Shown: positions 6,753 to 16,576 of the stretch, in pieces
Layout of the letters: each line of letters starts with the position of its first letter
How positions within the stretch are numbered: position 1 is the first letter of the stretch
Assembly: GCA_023418535.1 (NCBI GenBank)
Contig: JAEZZN010000093.1
Location: 1-29,431 of the forward strand
Direction: 5' to 3'
Length of the DNA stretch: 29,431 nucleotides
From: Bacillota bacterium
Lineage (GTDB): Bacteria; Bacillota_A; Clostridia; Tissierellales; Peptoniphilaceae
The notes under the pieces: model-generated
Database searches by the model: none
Told to the model about the DNA's origin: nothing
What the model saw: the letters and a program-made list of their open reading frames with translations, nothing else
Position numbers and translations under genes: made by a program

Positions 6753-6781
6753 AGTATACCAAACTATTCTTTTAAAATCAA
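6753..6781 (-). promoter_or_regulatory. Promoter of the rpsF-ssb-rpsR operon
   Basis: On the minus strand TTGATT (6776-6781) and TATACT (6753-6758) are separated by exactly 17 bases, a good housekeeping-sigma promoter. Transcription would start near 6746, giving a leader of about 50 bases. Confidence 0.75.
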
Positions 6782-6817
6782 GTTAAGTATTTAATTTGTA
6801 AGATTCGTCTAATATTT

Positions 6818-7612
6818 TTATTCTTTTCTATATTCTTCCATTATACTTGCAAAAATTTCACCCGTTGTTGGTGGACTATAGGTTATTGCATTTGCTCCAG
6901 CTTCTATAGTCTTTAATATTGATTCGTCTGTCGGCCCTCCTGTCGCAATTATTGGAAATTCCTCTCCGACAGTCTCTCTAACTTTCTTTACTAATTCAGC
7001 TGTATCCTTTCCTGCAGAAACATTTAATATAGATGCCCCAGCTTTTATTTTAGACATATAATCATCTTTAAATGATGCAACTGTTGCTATTACAGGTATG
7101 TCTAATTCATTAGAAATCATATTTATGTTATCCGGTTTCATTGGTGTATTTACTACTACACCATATGCCCCATATAATTCTGCTTGTAAAGCAATATTTA
7201 ATGATCTATTTCCAGATGTCGTTCCCCCTCCTACTCCAACAAATACTGGTACTGTTGCAGTGCTTAATATCGCTTGAGTAATGGATAATTGTGGAGTAAA
7301 TGGATATACCGCCATTACAGCATCTGCATTTGAATTTGTAAGTATAGCAAGATCTGTAGTGAAAATTATCGATTTTATATTTCTTTCAAGTATATTTATC
7401 CCTGACACTTTATCTATTACTTCTGGAACTATAACTAATCTTTTTCTTAATTGATGTCTTATTTTTGGTGCAGATTTTGATACATCTATTCCAGGTATTT
7501 CTGCTAATCTATCTATTCCATATTCAGCAATAAAATGATCTCCGTGATCTGCAGTATGTATTTCTCTTATTTTCGCCTTTATGGATGGTCTTTTAAAAAA
7601 CTTCTCTCTCAA
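6818..7612 (-). CDS. TIM-barrel protein of unknown function
   Basis: I recognise the fold but not the function. The 264-residue protein looks like a single beta/alpha barrel. It has a glycine-rich loop GVGGGT (126-131), GVVVNTPMKP in the middle (151-160), GASILNVSAGKD (192-203) and a phosphate-binding-type ATGGP (223-227) near the end. This resembles barrels that bind phosphorylated sugars or flavins. The start is a TTG (7610-7612) supported by AGGAGG four bases upstream; the next in-frame ATG is far inside the barrel. A TATAAT (minus, 7639-7644) lies upstream without a clear -35. It is monocistronic and divergent from the M16 peptidase gene. Confidence 0.8.
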   Translation of the reverse strand: MREKFFKRPSIKAKIREIHTADHGDHFIAEYGIDRLAEIPGIDVSKSAPKIRHQLRKRLVIVPEVIDKVSGINILERNIKSIIFTTDLAILTNSNADAVMAVYPFTPQLSITQAILSTATVPVFVGVGGGTTSGNRSLNIALQAELYGAYGVVVNTPMKPDNINMISNELDIPVIATVASFKDDYMSKIKAGASILNVSAGKDTAELVKKVRETVGEEFPIIATGGPTDESILKTIEAGANAITYSPPTTGEIFASIMEEYRKE

Positions 7613-7707
7613 ACTTCCTCCTAATGAATCTCAAAATAATTATATCATATACGCTAATACAAAAAATGCCATTTTTGTTAAATTTACTTAACTTATATCC
7701 CTTTATT

Positions 7708-7737
7708 TTGTCTAAAATTTTATCATTATGTTATACT
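7708..7737 (+). promoter_or_regulatory. Promoter of the M16 peptidase gene
   Basis: TTGTCT (7708-7713) and TATACT (7732-7737) are 18 bases apart, and the -10 is extended (TGTTATACT). The predicted start near 7744 gives a leader of about 20 bases before the GGAGGAATT ribosome binding site. Confidence 0.65.
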
Positions 7738-7765
7738 TTATTTAACACAAAATTATGGAGGAATT

Positions 7766-10627
7766 ATGCAACATTTTAAACTACTTGAAAATAGATATTT
7801 GAAGAATGAGCAAGCACAAGCATTAGTATTTGAGCATATTGAAACTAAAGCCAAAGTATTTGTAATGTCAAATGAAGATGATAATAAATTATTTGGGATA
7901 GGATTTAGAACACCACCTAAAAATAGTAATGGAGTTTGTCATATAATTGAGCATGCAGTATTAAATGGTTCTAAAAAATATACAACAAAAGAACCATTCA
8001 TGGATATGATAAAAGGATCGTTGAATACATTTTTAAATGCAATGACATATTCAGATAAAACTATTTATCCTGTTGCATCAAGAAATGATAAAGATTTTAA
8101 AAACTTAACCGATGTTTATCTAGATGCTGTATTTAATCCAAGAGCTAGAAAAGACGAAAAAATATTCAGACAAGAAGGTTGGAGATATAATCTGGAAGAT
8201 GATGAACTTACTTACAAAGGAGTGGTTTACAACGAAATGAGAGGTGCTATGTCATCTCAAGAATCACAAGTTTATCAAAATATATATAAAGAATTGATGC
8301 CAGACACTATCTATGCTTTCAATTCTGGAGGAGATCCATATGTTATTCCTAGCTTAACATATGATGATTTCAATGATTTTTATGATGAATTTTATCATCC
8401 TTCAAATTCCTATATTTTCTTATATGGAGATATGGATTATGAATCATACTTAGAATATATTCACGATGAATATCTGTCCAATTATGAATATAGAAAAATT
8501 GACTCTGAGCTTATTCCTCAAGAAAAATTCAATGCGACAAGATATAGCGTAAACTATATAAATACTACTAAAGATGTAAATCCTAAAGATTCTTTTGTTT
8601 CCTATTCAACAATTATTGGAGATGCAAGAGACTCTAAAGTTAGAATTCTTTCAGAAGTTTTAACACAGGCTTTAATAGAAAATGAAAGTTCTCCATTAAG
8701 ACAAAGGCTTCTTTCATCAGGTATTCTAGATGTCGTAATATCAGCTTCTGGAAATCAATTAGAATCAGTATTTTCAATTATCGCTAAAAATATAGATGTA
8801 GATGATAGAGATAAATTTGTTGAACTAATTGAAGATGAATTGAAAAACATTGTAGAAACAGGAATTGATAAAGAACTTATTTTATCTGAACTAAATAACT
8901 ATAAATTCCAACTTAGAGAAAAAGGTGGATATTCCACAAAAGGTATAGTTTATTTTACAATGGCATTTGATTCATGGCTATATGACAAATCTCCGATAGA
9001 AGCTATAGATATTGAAGATGATTTAACTTATATTGAAGAAAATATTGATAATGGTATATTTGAAAAATTCATAAAAGAAAATATATTAGAATCAAACCAT
9101 AAATCCATAGTTTCTCATATTCCAATGAAGGGGCTAAATGATCAAAAAGATGAAGAAGTTAGAAAACAACTAGAAAATCTAAAAAATTCATTAAGCGAAA
9201 GAGAAAAAGAAGAATATATTCAAAGACGTATAGAAATGGATGATTTCCAGTCAAGAAGTAATACTGATGAAGAAAAGGCAACCATTCCTATGCTTGAAAA
9301 AGAAGATGTAAGCACTAAAATAGAAAAAATTGATAGAGAAGTTTTAGATATGAATGATTACACTATTCTAAAACATAATCTTCCTACATCAGGTATTGAT
9401 TATATTGATCTAGCATTTGATATTGATCATATTACTTCTCCTGAAGATATTCTTTATACATCTTTATTAACAGGAATACTGGGTGCTATAGATACAGAAA
9501 ACTACAATTTCAGCGATTTGAATAAAAAAGTTCTATTAAATACCGGTGGTATAGGATTCAATATCAGCCAATTCAATATTTACCAAAAGAACAAAATTAG
9601 TAGAAAATTAATAATAACAACAAAGATTTTCACTGAAAATATAGAAAATTCAATAGAAATTATTGAAGAAATCATAAATAAAACTAAATTTGATAATCTT
9701 GATAAGATCAAAGAAATAATTTTACTAATTAAGGCATCAAATGAAAGTTCTCTATACCAAAGAGCTCATGTAATGATGATGAATCGTGCGGTTTCAAACC
9801 ATCTTCCATATATGAAATATGGTGAATTTATAAATGGTGTTGATTTCTATAAATTCATCAAAGAAATTTCAGATAAAGATATGAAGGATGTTTCTGAGAA
9901 ATTAGAAAATGTTTATAATAAAGTATTTAATAGAAGAAATCTAATTGTAAATATTGGTTCTACATTTGAAAATGAATCCCTTATACCTGAAATTGAAAAA
10001 CTAGCTTCATCTATCAATTATAAAGAATTCACAAAAACTGAATTTGAATTTACACCAAATAAAAAATATGAAGGATTCAAGACATCTGCTGATGTAAATT
10101 ATGTTTCATATGGTAATAAATTAAATATGGAATATAATTCTAAATTTACAGTATTAAATAATCTTGTATCTACAGAATATTTATATACTGAAATTAGAGC
10201 TAAAGGTGGAGCATATGGTTCTGGAATGCTAACTTCTATAAATAACAATTTTGCAACCTATTCATATAGAGATCCAAATCTGCAAAGAACTATTGATATT
10301 TATAATAAAATACCAGAATTCTTAGAATCAATTAGAGTTACAGAAGAAGACTTACTTCCATACATTATAGGAGCTGTAGGAAAGATAGATCCTCCAAGAA
10401 CAGAAAGAACTAAATCATTCTATGATATGTCTCAATTCATCACAGGACTTACAAAAGAGACAGTTGAAGAAATGATTGTCAATGCTCTTGAAACGGATAT
10501 TGTCACACTTAAACTAACCGCTCCAAAAATAAAAGAAATGCTTGATACAGCTTCTTTAGCAGTTTTAGGTAATTCACAAATCATCGAGAATAATAAAGAT
10601 ATGTTTGATGAGATTATAGAATTATAA
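7766..10627 (+). CDS. M16C-family zinc metallopeptidase (presequence protease/insulinase-like)
   Basis: This is a large clamshell-shaped peptidase predicted to degrade short peptides in the cytoplasm; no signal peptide is present. Its 953 residues fit the M16C (PreP/Cym1/falcilysin) subfamily. The inverted zinc motif HxxEH is HIIEH (59-63) and the distal glutamate is E157 in VVYNEMRGA. A coiled, charged linker near residues 450-520 (EEVRKQLENL, SEREKEEYIQRR) joins the two halves. The second half carries the substrate-binding EIRAKGGAYGSG (around 810). The catalytic residues are intact. The gene has its own promoter and terminator, so it is monocistronic. Confidence 0.93.
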   Translation: MQHFKLLENRYLKNEQAQALVFEHIETKAKVFVMSNEDDNKLFGIGFRTPPKNSNGVCHIIEHAVLNGSKKYTTKEPFMDMIKGSLNTFLNAMTYSDKTIYPVASRNDKDFKNLTDVYLDAVFNPRARKDEKIFRQEGWRYNLEDDELTYKGVVYNEMRGAMSSQESQVYQNIYKELMPDTIYAFNSGGDPYVIPSLTYDDFNDFYDEFYHPSNSYIFLYGDMDYESYLEYIHDEYLSNYEYRKIDSELIPQEKFNATRYSVNYINTTKDVNPKDSFVSYSTIIGDARDSKVRILSEVLTQALIENESSPLRQRLLSSGILDVVISASGNQLESVFSIIAKNIDVDDRDKFVELIEDELKNIVETGIDKELILSELNNYKFQLREKGGYSTKGIVYFTMAFDSWLYDKSPIEAIDIEDDLTYIEENIDNGIFEKFIKENILESNHKSIVSHIPMKGLNDQKDEEVRKQLENLKNSLSEREKEEYIQRRIEMDDFQSRSNTDEEKATIPMLEKEDVSTKIEKIDREVLDMNDYTILKHNLPTSGIDYIDLAFDIDHITSPEDILYTSLLTGILGAIDTENYNFSDLNKKVLLNTGGIGFNISQFNIYQKNKISRKLIITTKIFTENIENSIEIIEEIINKTKFDNLDKIKEIILLIKASNESSLYQRAHVMMMNRAVSNHLPYMKYGEFINGVDFYKFIKEISDKDMKDVSEKLENVYNKVFNRRNLIVNIGSTFENESLIPEIEKLASSINYKEFTKTEFEFTPNKKYEGFKTSADVNYVSYGNKLNMEYNSKFTVLNNLVSTEYLYTEIRAKGGAYGSGMLTSINNNFATYSYRDPNLQRTIDIYNKIPEFLESIRVTEEDLLPYIIGAVGKIDPPRTERTKSFYDMSQFITGLTKETVEEMIVNALETDIVTLKLTAPKIKEMLDTASLAVLGNSQIIENNKDMFDEIIEL

Positions 10628-10641
10628 GAAAGTTTACAATT

Positions 10642-10680
10642 AAAATAAAACGCTAGTTCTTACAATTAGCGTTTTATTTT
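10642..10680 (+). terminator. Intrinsic terminator after the M16 peptidase gene
   Basis: A perfect 14-bp stem (10642-10655 with 10667-10680) has an 11-base loop, and its 3' arm ends in a T-rich run. It separates the peptidase from the ABC exporter downstream. Confidence 0.85.
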
Positions 10681-10726
10681 ATAAACATATATTATTTAAA
10701 TTATAAATATTTAAATAGGAGAGATT

Positions 10727-12349
10727 ATGGATAATATAAACAAATATAAATCAAAATCTATAAGTATAATTTCTTTTGTAATATTTATTACATTACAAAT
10801 TATTACACTAATACCACCAATAGTTATGAAAAATATAGTGGATGATTATATTCCAAATAAAAATCTAAATTATATTTATATTGGTATTTTACTTTTTGTT
10901 TTAATTCCTTTTATACATATTTTAATTCAGGCTATATTCAACTATATAACCATTGTTTTTGCTAGAAATAGCGGAAATAAATTATCTATAGACATATTGA
11001 AAAATTTAATTAATCAAAAAAAATCATTCTTTGATAATGAAAATTCGATAGAATTAGCAACATATGCTTCAAAAGAAGCTGTACAATATATTAATTTTTA
11101 TGTATCAGAGCTTCCAAAATATTATGGATATATAATTACTTCAATTATAATATTTATATTGATATTAAATTATTCTGTTTATTTATCTCTTTTACAATTA
11201 TTAATAATTCCTTTAGCTATTTTTCCTATAAAAAGAATTTCTAAATCTTTAGAAAAAAATATCGAAAATGTTCTAGAGTACAATGCAGTTATCGGCCAAA
11301 CAAGAGCAGATATTTTTAAAGGGATTGATACAATTAAATCTTTAAGAATTGAAGATAAAAAAATAGCAGAAGTAGAAAGTCTTAATACAAAAATCTCAAA
11401 AATGTGGGGAAAAATAGCTGCTCTTGATATGATTACAGGAATTTGGATAACTGGTTTCTTATCTATGCTTTTTACAGGACTTACTTTTGGAGTTGGTTCT
11501 TATTTAATAATTGAAAATATTGAATCTATTACTATTGGACAACTCGTTTCAATCATTTCATTTTCTGGAATCCTTTATATAAATATAAATAATATATTCA
11601 GAACCAGGATTGAAATAAAAAAACATGATGCAGAAAATTCAAAACTATTCTCATTCCTAGACTTAGTAGGTGAAGAAAATGATGATAAACTCGAAATTAA
11701 CGATATTGAAAATATAAAAATTAATAATTTGAATTTTTCCTATAACGATTCAAAAAAAGCTGTTGAAAACTTTAACTTTAATTGTGAAAAAGGCGATTTT
11801 GTTGGAATTTTCGGGAAAAGCGGGGTCGGTAAATCAACTATTTTCAATTTACTACTAAAGTTTTATGATGTAGATGATAATTCTATATTTTATAATAATA
11901 CAGATATTAATAAAATAAATTCTTTAAGTATTAGAGATAATATTACATTGATTTCTCAAAAGTTTAATCTTTTCCCTGGAACTATTAAGTATAACTTAAG
12001 CCTTGCAAATCCCGATGTTTCAAATGAAGAAATAGAAGAGGTATTAGATTTTGTAAAACTTGATGAATATATAAATTCTCTTGAAAATGGAATATTGACT
12101 GATATTGGAGAAGCTGGAAAATTAATGTCTGGAGGAGAAATGCAACGACTTGCTCTTGCTCAAGGTCTACTTCGTAAAAACAAAGTTTTATTACTTGATG
12201 AAATAACTTCAAATATTGATAAAAACACTGAAAAAGTAATTAAAGATAATATATTAAAACTCCACAATACAGGAGAATACATAATTATAGCTATTAGTCA
12301 CAACAAAGAATTCTTAGAAGATTGTAATAAATTGTATGAAATAGTTTAA
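10727..12349 (+). CDS. ABC exporter half-transporter (fused permease and ATPase)
   Basis: This is a membrane exporter with an N-terminal six-helix domain (about residues 13-290) and a C-terminal nucleotide-binding domain (~330-540). Walker A is GKSGVGKS (363-370), Q-loop Q411, signature MSGGE (467-471 region), Walker B VLLLDE (487-492) and the switch histidine is H525. All are intact, although the D-loop reads SNID instead of SALD. No peptidase domain is fused. Only one half-transporter is present, so it probably works as a homodimer; the substrate is unknown. GGAGAG precedes the ATG. It follows the M16 gene but is separated from it by a terminator. Confidence 0.92.
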   Translation: MDNINKYKSKSISIISFVIFITLQIITLIPPIVMKNIVDDYIPNKNLNYIYIGILLFVLIPFIHILIQAIFNYITIVFARNSGNKLSIDILKNLINQKKSFFDNENSIELATYASKEAVQYINFYVSELPKYYGYIITSIIIFILILNYSVYLSLLQLLIIPLAIFPIKRISKSLEKNIENVLEYNAVIGQTRADIFKGIDTIKSLRIEDKKIAEVESLNTKISKMWGKIAALDMITGIWITGFLSMLFTGLTFGVGSYLIIENIESITIGQLVSIISFSGILYININNIFRTRIEIKKHDAENSKLFSFLDLVGEENDDKLEINDIENIKINNLNFSYNDSKKAVENFNFNCEKGDFVGIFGKSGVGKSTIFNLLLKFYDVDDNSIFYNNTDINKINSLSIRDNITLISQKFNLFPGTIKYNLSLANPDVSNEEIEEVLDFVKLDEYINSLENGILTDIGEAGKLMSGGEMQRLALAQGLLRKNKVLLLDEITSNIDKNTEKVIKDNILKLHNTGEYIIIAISHNKEFLEDCNKLYEIV

Positions 12350-12357
12350 ATTAAAGA

Positions 12358-12397
12358 AAAAATGTACAAAGAGTAAAATTAATCTTTGTACATTTTT
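12358..12397. terminator. Bidirectional terminator between converging genes
   Basis: A perfect 15-bp stem (12358-12372 with 12383-12397) has A-rich and T-rich arms at either end. It can stop both the exporter transcript (plus) and the nitroreductase transcript (minus). Confidence 0.88.
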
Positions 12398-12410
12398 ATT
12401 TTAAATATTT

Positions 12411-13160
12411 CTATAAATCATATCCTTGATTTTTAGCAACTTCAAATAGTTTTTGTCTTAATTTTTGTTGACTTGAATATTTTTGAACTGCTTGTTCTGT
12501 AAATGGACCAACTGAGTTCTTTTTATTTCTTAAATCATAGTATTCATTCATTTCTTTATCATATTCTCTGAATTCTTCATGATAATTATCATAAATTTCA
12601 TATTTATTTTCAAATACTCTTTTCTTATAGTCCATTCTTGGTTTTATTTGAGGATTTTGATCTGGATATCCAAATCCTATTCCTAATACTGGCATTGTAT
12701 ATTTTGGAAGTTCTAGTATTTCTACTAATTCTTCTGGATTATTTAATATAGAACCAAAAAATACAAAACCCATTCCCAATGACTCAATTGCATTAGCTAC
12801 ATTTTGCGCCATCAATACGGCATCAGTTACTCCTGAGAAAAATCTATCAACATCATGAGAATAGTTTTTTTCAGCATTAGCTTCTTCTAAAATTTGATTG
12901 TTTCTATAATGATCTGCTATAAACACCCAAAATTCTGGAGCTTCATTAACATAATTTTGAGTTGTAATTTCTGCAATTTTTGCCCTTTTCTCTTTATCAG
13001 TTATTCTAATAATTGAAGCTGTTTGCATCCCTATAGATGTAGAAGTTCTATTTGCAACATTAAATAAAGTATCTAAAATTTCATCTGAAATTTTCTCATC
13101 TTTCCATTTTCTTATAGATCTATGGTTTAACATTGTTTTAATAGTATCATTCATCTTCAT
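12411..13160 (-). CDS. Nitroreductase-family NAD(P)H-dependent flavoprotein (NfsA/FRP type)
   Basis: This is a predicted FMN oxidoreductase that reduces nitro compounds, quinones or flavins in the cytoplasm. It has 249 residues, with the FMN-phosphate segment NHRSIRKW near the N-terminus, a glycine-containing ESLGMGFVFFGS loop in the middle, and the PVLGIGFGYPDQ segment typical of the NfsA/Frp subgroup. The start is placed at ATG 13158-13160, six bases after GGAG; a TTG two codons earlier touches the GGAG directly and cannot be used. It overlaps the end of the upstream lipoprotein gene by 14 bases, implying coupled translation. Confidence 0.88.
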   Translation of the reverse strand: MKMNDTIKTMLNHRSIRKWKDEKISDEILDTLFNVANRTSTSIGMQTASIIRITDKEKRAKIAEITTQNYVNEAPEFWVFIADHYRNNQILEEANAEKNYSHDVDRFFSGVTDAVLMAQNVANAIESLGMGFVFFGSILNNPEELVEILELPKYTMPVLGIGFGYPDQNPQIKPRMDYKKRVFENKYEIYDNYHEEFREYDKEMNEYYDLRNKKNSVGPFTEQAVQKYSSQQKLRQKLFEVAKNQGYDL

Positions 13161-14838
13161 TTTCAACTCCTTTTTTTGCTTTATTAAATAACTCTTTTAG
13201 ACTTTTTTCCCCTTTATTGATATATAGTAAAATAATAATTATAGCTACGAAAATAATTGATATTAGTAAAAGTGTAATTATAGAGTTAAATCCTCTATTT
13301 GCACTTAAAATAATTGAACTTTTAATTATTCCATCTTCACTTTCAATATCTTTTTCTTCGAGTGGTACCAACTCAGAACCTTGTACATCGTATTTTATGT
13401 TTTCTATTTTTATATCTTTAAATGCTATTTCTTCATCAAAAAATATTTTATATCTAAAAAAACTTTCACTTTTTGTTGAGATTTTAGGTTGATTTTCAAA
13501 TAAAATTTCATTTATTTTATAAAAATCTTCTCCAAAATATTGAATAGTTAATTTATCTTCCTCATCTTTATAAGAGATATTGTTCCTATCAAGATATTTT
13601 ACAAGACTTTTTTCTATATCAAGTTTTTCATCTTCGTCTTTTTTATTAAATACAATATTTCTCGTGAAATTGTCTTTTCCATTTATTTTAGTTTCTATTG
13701 TTGCTTCATCAAACACTATCCATCTTTCTACAGTTTCATTAAATCCTATAGAATCAAATATTTTAGAATTTGAATAAACTGCTTTTTCATAATTTATTGG
13801 AAAATTTTCTAATAAATCGGATTCATGTTCATCTAATTTCTTTTTATCAACATAATAAACAGATAAAACTTTTGCTGAAGGTGCATATTTATTTTCTTCT
13901 ACTTTTTCATGAACACTATATTTTTCAACAAATTCACTAGAACCTGGTTCTGAAACTAAAGTAATTTCAACTTTTGATCCAAATAAATCTTCTGTTAATT
14001 TTCTTACTACATCGATACTTTTATCTTCTACACCAAAAGAAACTATAGTGAATATATCACCAGATTTATCTTCTATATCTTTTTTTTCTATTTCAATTAA
14101 TTCTGAACTCTTAAAAAGAGTATCATTCCAATTATCTTCTAATCTTAAATAATTATCTTTTTTAAATATAAGATTAAAAACTCTAGTATATTTGTTTCCA
14201 TTTATAGAAGTAGTAATTAGATAGCTATCGGGGCCAATAAACTCGGTAGCTTCATATTTATATGGAGGCATTTTTTTATTATTTATAATAGTTTTTCCAT
14301 CTATTTTTGCAGTGTAAGATGTCTCTTCCCAATTAGATTTAATATTTATAAAATTTAAATATCCTGCATTTTGTGCTTTTAAATTAATATATCTCAGTAA
14401 ATTTTCTACTTTAATATTATCTATAAAGCTTATCTTATGCTCAAATAAATTGACATTAGTTTCATAACTTACTTCAATATCATCCTTTACATTTCCTCTT
14501 TCATAAAGACTTTTTGCTTTATTTATATAGTCATCTATGCTATTAAATGGTAAGTAAAGACGATATTTTAGATATGGGCCTCCCTCTTCTTTTGTCAATT
14601 CATCATATAATTCATAAGTCAATGGACTTTCGATATTTTCTTCTAAAAAAGTTTTAAACTCTTCTAAATCATCTATTTTTGATAGACTTTCTTTATCAAA
14701 AATTATATCCATTACTCTTTGTCCACTGAAATTTATATCAGCAGTTAATGTTTCTTCTGATTTAATTCCGCATGATGTTAAAACAAAAATCATCATGAAA
14801 ACTATAAATGGAAAAATATATTTATTTTTAATTTTCAT
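13147..14838 (-). CDS. Large lipoprotein with a C-terminal membrane anchor, unknown function
   Basis: I do not recognise the family. It has 563 residues from the ATG at 14836-14838 (a TTG nine bases upstream gives a longer frame without better support; no clear ribosome binding site is seen for either). The signal peptide ends in lipobox LTSC with Cys23. A second hydrophobic segment lies near the C-terminus (FNSIITLLLISIIFVAIIII), followed by a charged tail of about 25 residues that would be cytoplasmic. The ~480-residue region between is hydrophilic, rich in Lys, Glu and Asp, and has beta-rich character. It would be tethered to the membrane at both ends. It lies 26 bases after upp and overlaps the nitroreductase gene. 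Confidence 0.75.
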   Translation of the reverse strand: MKIKNKYIFPFIVFMMIFVLTSCGIKSEETLTADINFSGQRVMDIIFDKESLSKIDDLEEFKTFLEENIESPLTYELYDELTKEEGGPYLKYRLYLPFNSIDDYINKAKSLYERGNVKDDIEVSYETNVNLFEHKISFIDNIKVENLLRYINLKAQNAGYLNFINIKSNWEETSYTAKIDGKTIINNKKMPPYKYEATEFIGPDSYLITTSINGNKYTRVFNLIFKKDNYLRLEDNWNDTLFKSSELIEIEKKDIEDKSGDIFTIVSFGVEDKSIDVVRKLTEDLFGSKVEITLVSEPGSSEFVEKYSVHEKVEENKYAPSAKVLSVYYVDKKKLDEHESDLLENFPINYEKAVYSNSKIFDSIGFNETVERWIVFDEATIETKINGKDNFTRNIVFNKKDEDEKLDIEKSLVKYLDRNNISYKDEEDKLTIQYFGEDFYKINEILFENQPKISTKSESFFRYKIFFDEEIAFKDIKIENIKYDVQGSELVPLEEKDIESEDGIIKSSIILSANRGFNSIITLLLISIIFVAIIIILLYINKGEKSLKELFNKAKKGVENEDE

Positions 14839-14864
14839 AATTTTCAAAAATATTGGTATTAATT

Positions 14865-15494
14865 TTATTTAGTACCAAATAATCTATCTCCTGCATCACC
14901 TAAACCTGGTAATATATATGCTAAATCATTTAATTCTCTATCTAATGCTGCTAAGTAAATATCTACATCTGGATGAGCTTCTTGAACTGCTTTTACTCCT
15001 TCTGGAGCACCAACTATACAAATAAGTCTAATTGATTTACATCCTTGATCTTTCAATTCTTGAATTGCATCCAATGAAGATCCACCTGTTGCAAGCATTG
15101 GGTCCAATACAAAGATATTTCTTTCTTCAACATCACTTGGAAGTTTTGCATAATATGGAACAGGTTTTAATGTATCATGATCACGATACATACCTATATG
15201 TCCCACTTTAGCAGAAGGAATAAGGCTAAGCATACCATCAACCATTCCAAGCCCTGCACGTAATATTGGTACTAATCCAAGTTTTTTCCCTGCAAGTCTA
15301 TAGCCAGTTGTAGTTTCTAATGGAGTTTCTAATTCAAATTCTTCAAGTTCTAAATCTCTACAAACTTCATAGCACATCAATTGAGAAATTTCAGTAACTA
15401 TCTTTCTAAATTCGTTAGTTCCTGTATCCTTATCACGAATAATACTCAATTTATGTTTTAGTAATGGATGGTCTAATATAGTTAATTTGCTCAT
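14865..15494 (-). CDS. upp: Uracil phosphoribosyltransferase
   Basis: This salvages uracil by joining it to PRPP to give UMP. It has 209 residues, the normal length. The PRPP-binding loop is [12 protein letters not shown] (129-140), preceded by [16 protein letters not shown], and the uracil-binding C-terminal segment [13 protein letters not shown] is present. AGGAGGAATAA precedes the ATG. It lies 59 bases downstream of the tsaC/sua5 gene in the same direction. Confidence 0.97.
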   Translation of the reverse strand: MSKLTILDHPLLKHKLSIIRDKDTGTNEFRKIVTEISQLMCYEVCRDLELEEFELETPLETTTGYRLAGKKLGLVPILRAGLGMVDGMLSLIPSAKVGHIGMYRDHDTLKPVPYYAKLPSDVEERNIFVLDPMLATGGSSLDAIQELKDQGCKSIRLICIVGAPEGVKAVQEAHPDVDIYLAALDRELNDLAYILPGLGDAGDRLFGTK

Positions 15495-15553
15495 TTATTC
15501 CTCCTATTAAATTTTATTTTTTTTAATTTATTAAGTTTTAGTGACGGCTAGCT

Positions 15554-16576
15554 TTATATTTCCCTTATATTGTTTGAGGCAGCTTTCTTAAGTCTATTCA
15601 TAATACTTAATCCTAGACCTTTTTCTTCCACCCCTCTTACCACTATTAATTCTACACCATTTTCATCCATTTTTCTAAAAGATTTAAATAGAATTTTAGC
15701 CATAGTGGATAAATTATTTTTTGATCCCATATAAATTATATTTTCATTATCATATTGATTTTTATCATTATCAAAAGTCATTATACCAACATTTTTTTGC
15801 AAAGATAATATGTTGTTTACTTCTTTTCGAAAAGAATCATCATCTCCCATCAATACAATAACTTTTGCATTTGGTGCATAATGCTTATATTTTTGTCCGG
15901 GAGACTTTGGAACTTCTCCCTCTTTTAATATCGCATTATCTATTTCTACCTTTTCAAAATATTGTTCTAAATATTCTTTTGTATAAAATCCTGGTCTTAA
16001 AATCTTAGGTATGTCTTGTGATAAATCAAGCACTGTTGACTCAATTCCTATATCACTTGCACCACCGTCTATAATTGCATCAATTCTTCCATTCATATCT
16101 TCAAATACATCATGTGCATTTGTTGGAGATGGCTTTGTTGAAAGATTTGCCGAAGGAGCTGCAAGTGGTGTTCCACATAAATATATAAAAGCTCTTGTAA
16201 TGTCTAACTTTGGCATTCTTATTGCTACAGTATCTAAGCCAGCTGAAACTTCATCAGGAATAATTTCAGATTTTTTTAGTATTACCGTAAGAGGACCTGG
16301 CCAAAACTTTGAAAGTATTTCTAGATGGTTTTTATCTATTTCTTTAATTAATCTATGAATTTCGTCTATTCTTGAAATATGCAAAATTAAAGGATTATCC
16401 ATAGGTCTATTTTTTGCTTCAAATATTTTTCTAATAGCTTTTTTATTTAATCCATCAGCTGCAAGTCCATATACTGTCTCTGTCGGAATAGCAACAAGAC
16501 CACCATTTTTAATAATATCTGCTGCTTCTATTAAATTTTCTTTATCTGTATTAAATATCTTAGTTTTCATCTTCAT
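15554..16576 (-). CDS. L-threonylcarbamoyladenylate synthase (Sua5/YwlC type)
   Basis: This makes threonylcarbamoyl-AMP from threonine, bicarbonate and ATP for the t6A37 modification of tRNAs that read ANN codons. The N-terminal YrdC domain (about 1-200) has TETVYGLAADG, KNRPMDNPL, the SANLS segment and STVLDL. The linker SPGQKYKHYAP leads to the C-terminal Sua5 domain, so this is the long two-domain form (340 residues from ATG 16574-16576; an ATG two codons later is equally possible). Longer readings need a TTG further upstream. It overlaps the end of the CDF gene by 17 bases. Confidence 0.93.
   Translation of the reverse strand: MKMKTKIFNTDKENLIEAADIIKNGGLVAIPTETVYGLAADGLNKKAIRKIFEAKNRPMDNPLILHISRIDEIHRLIKEIDKNHLEILSKFWPGPLTVILKKSEIIPDEVSAGLDTVAIRMPKLDITRAFIYLCGTPLAAPSANLSTKPSPTNAHDVFEDMNGRIDAIIDGGASDIGIESTVLDLSQDIPKILRPGFYTKEYLEQYFEKVEIDNAILKEGEVPKSPGQKYKHYAPNAKVIVLMGDDDSFRKEVNNILSLQKNVGIMTFDNDKNQYDNENIIYMGSKNNLSTMAKILFKSFRKMDENGVELIVVRGVEEKGLGLSIMNRLKKAASNNIREI

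Noticed and set aside
6697..6762. An N-terminal extension of S6 starting at the ATG at 6760-6762.
   Set aside because: It would begin upstream of the predicted transcription start, lacks a ribosome binding site, and makes S6 22 residues too long; GGGAGGG precedes the ATG at 6696.
6818..7612. Naming the TIM-barrel protein NanE (ManNAc-6-phosphate epimerase) or a nitronate monooxygenase.
   Set aside because: Only general phosphate-binding barrel loops are visible; the diagnostic residues of those enzymes could not be recognised and no sialic-acid genes are nearby.
7766..12349. The M16 peptidase and ABC exporter as a peptide (bacteriocin or signal) maturation and export pair.
   Set aside because: A strong terminator separates them, no precursor peptide gene is seen, and the M16C peptidase is of the housekeeping presequence-protease type.
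13147..13166. TTG start at 13166 for the nitroreductase, and similar TTG starts at 14847 and 16600 for the next genes.
   Set aside because: In the nitroreductase the GGAG site touches the TTG, so the ATG at 13160 is the workable start; the other two TTGs lack any ribosome binding site and have ATG codons just downstream.
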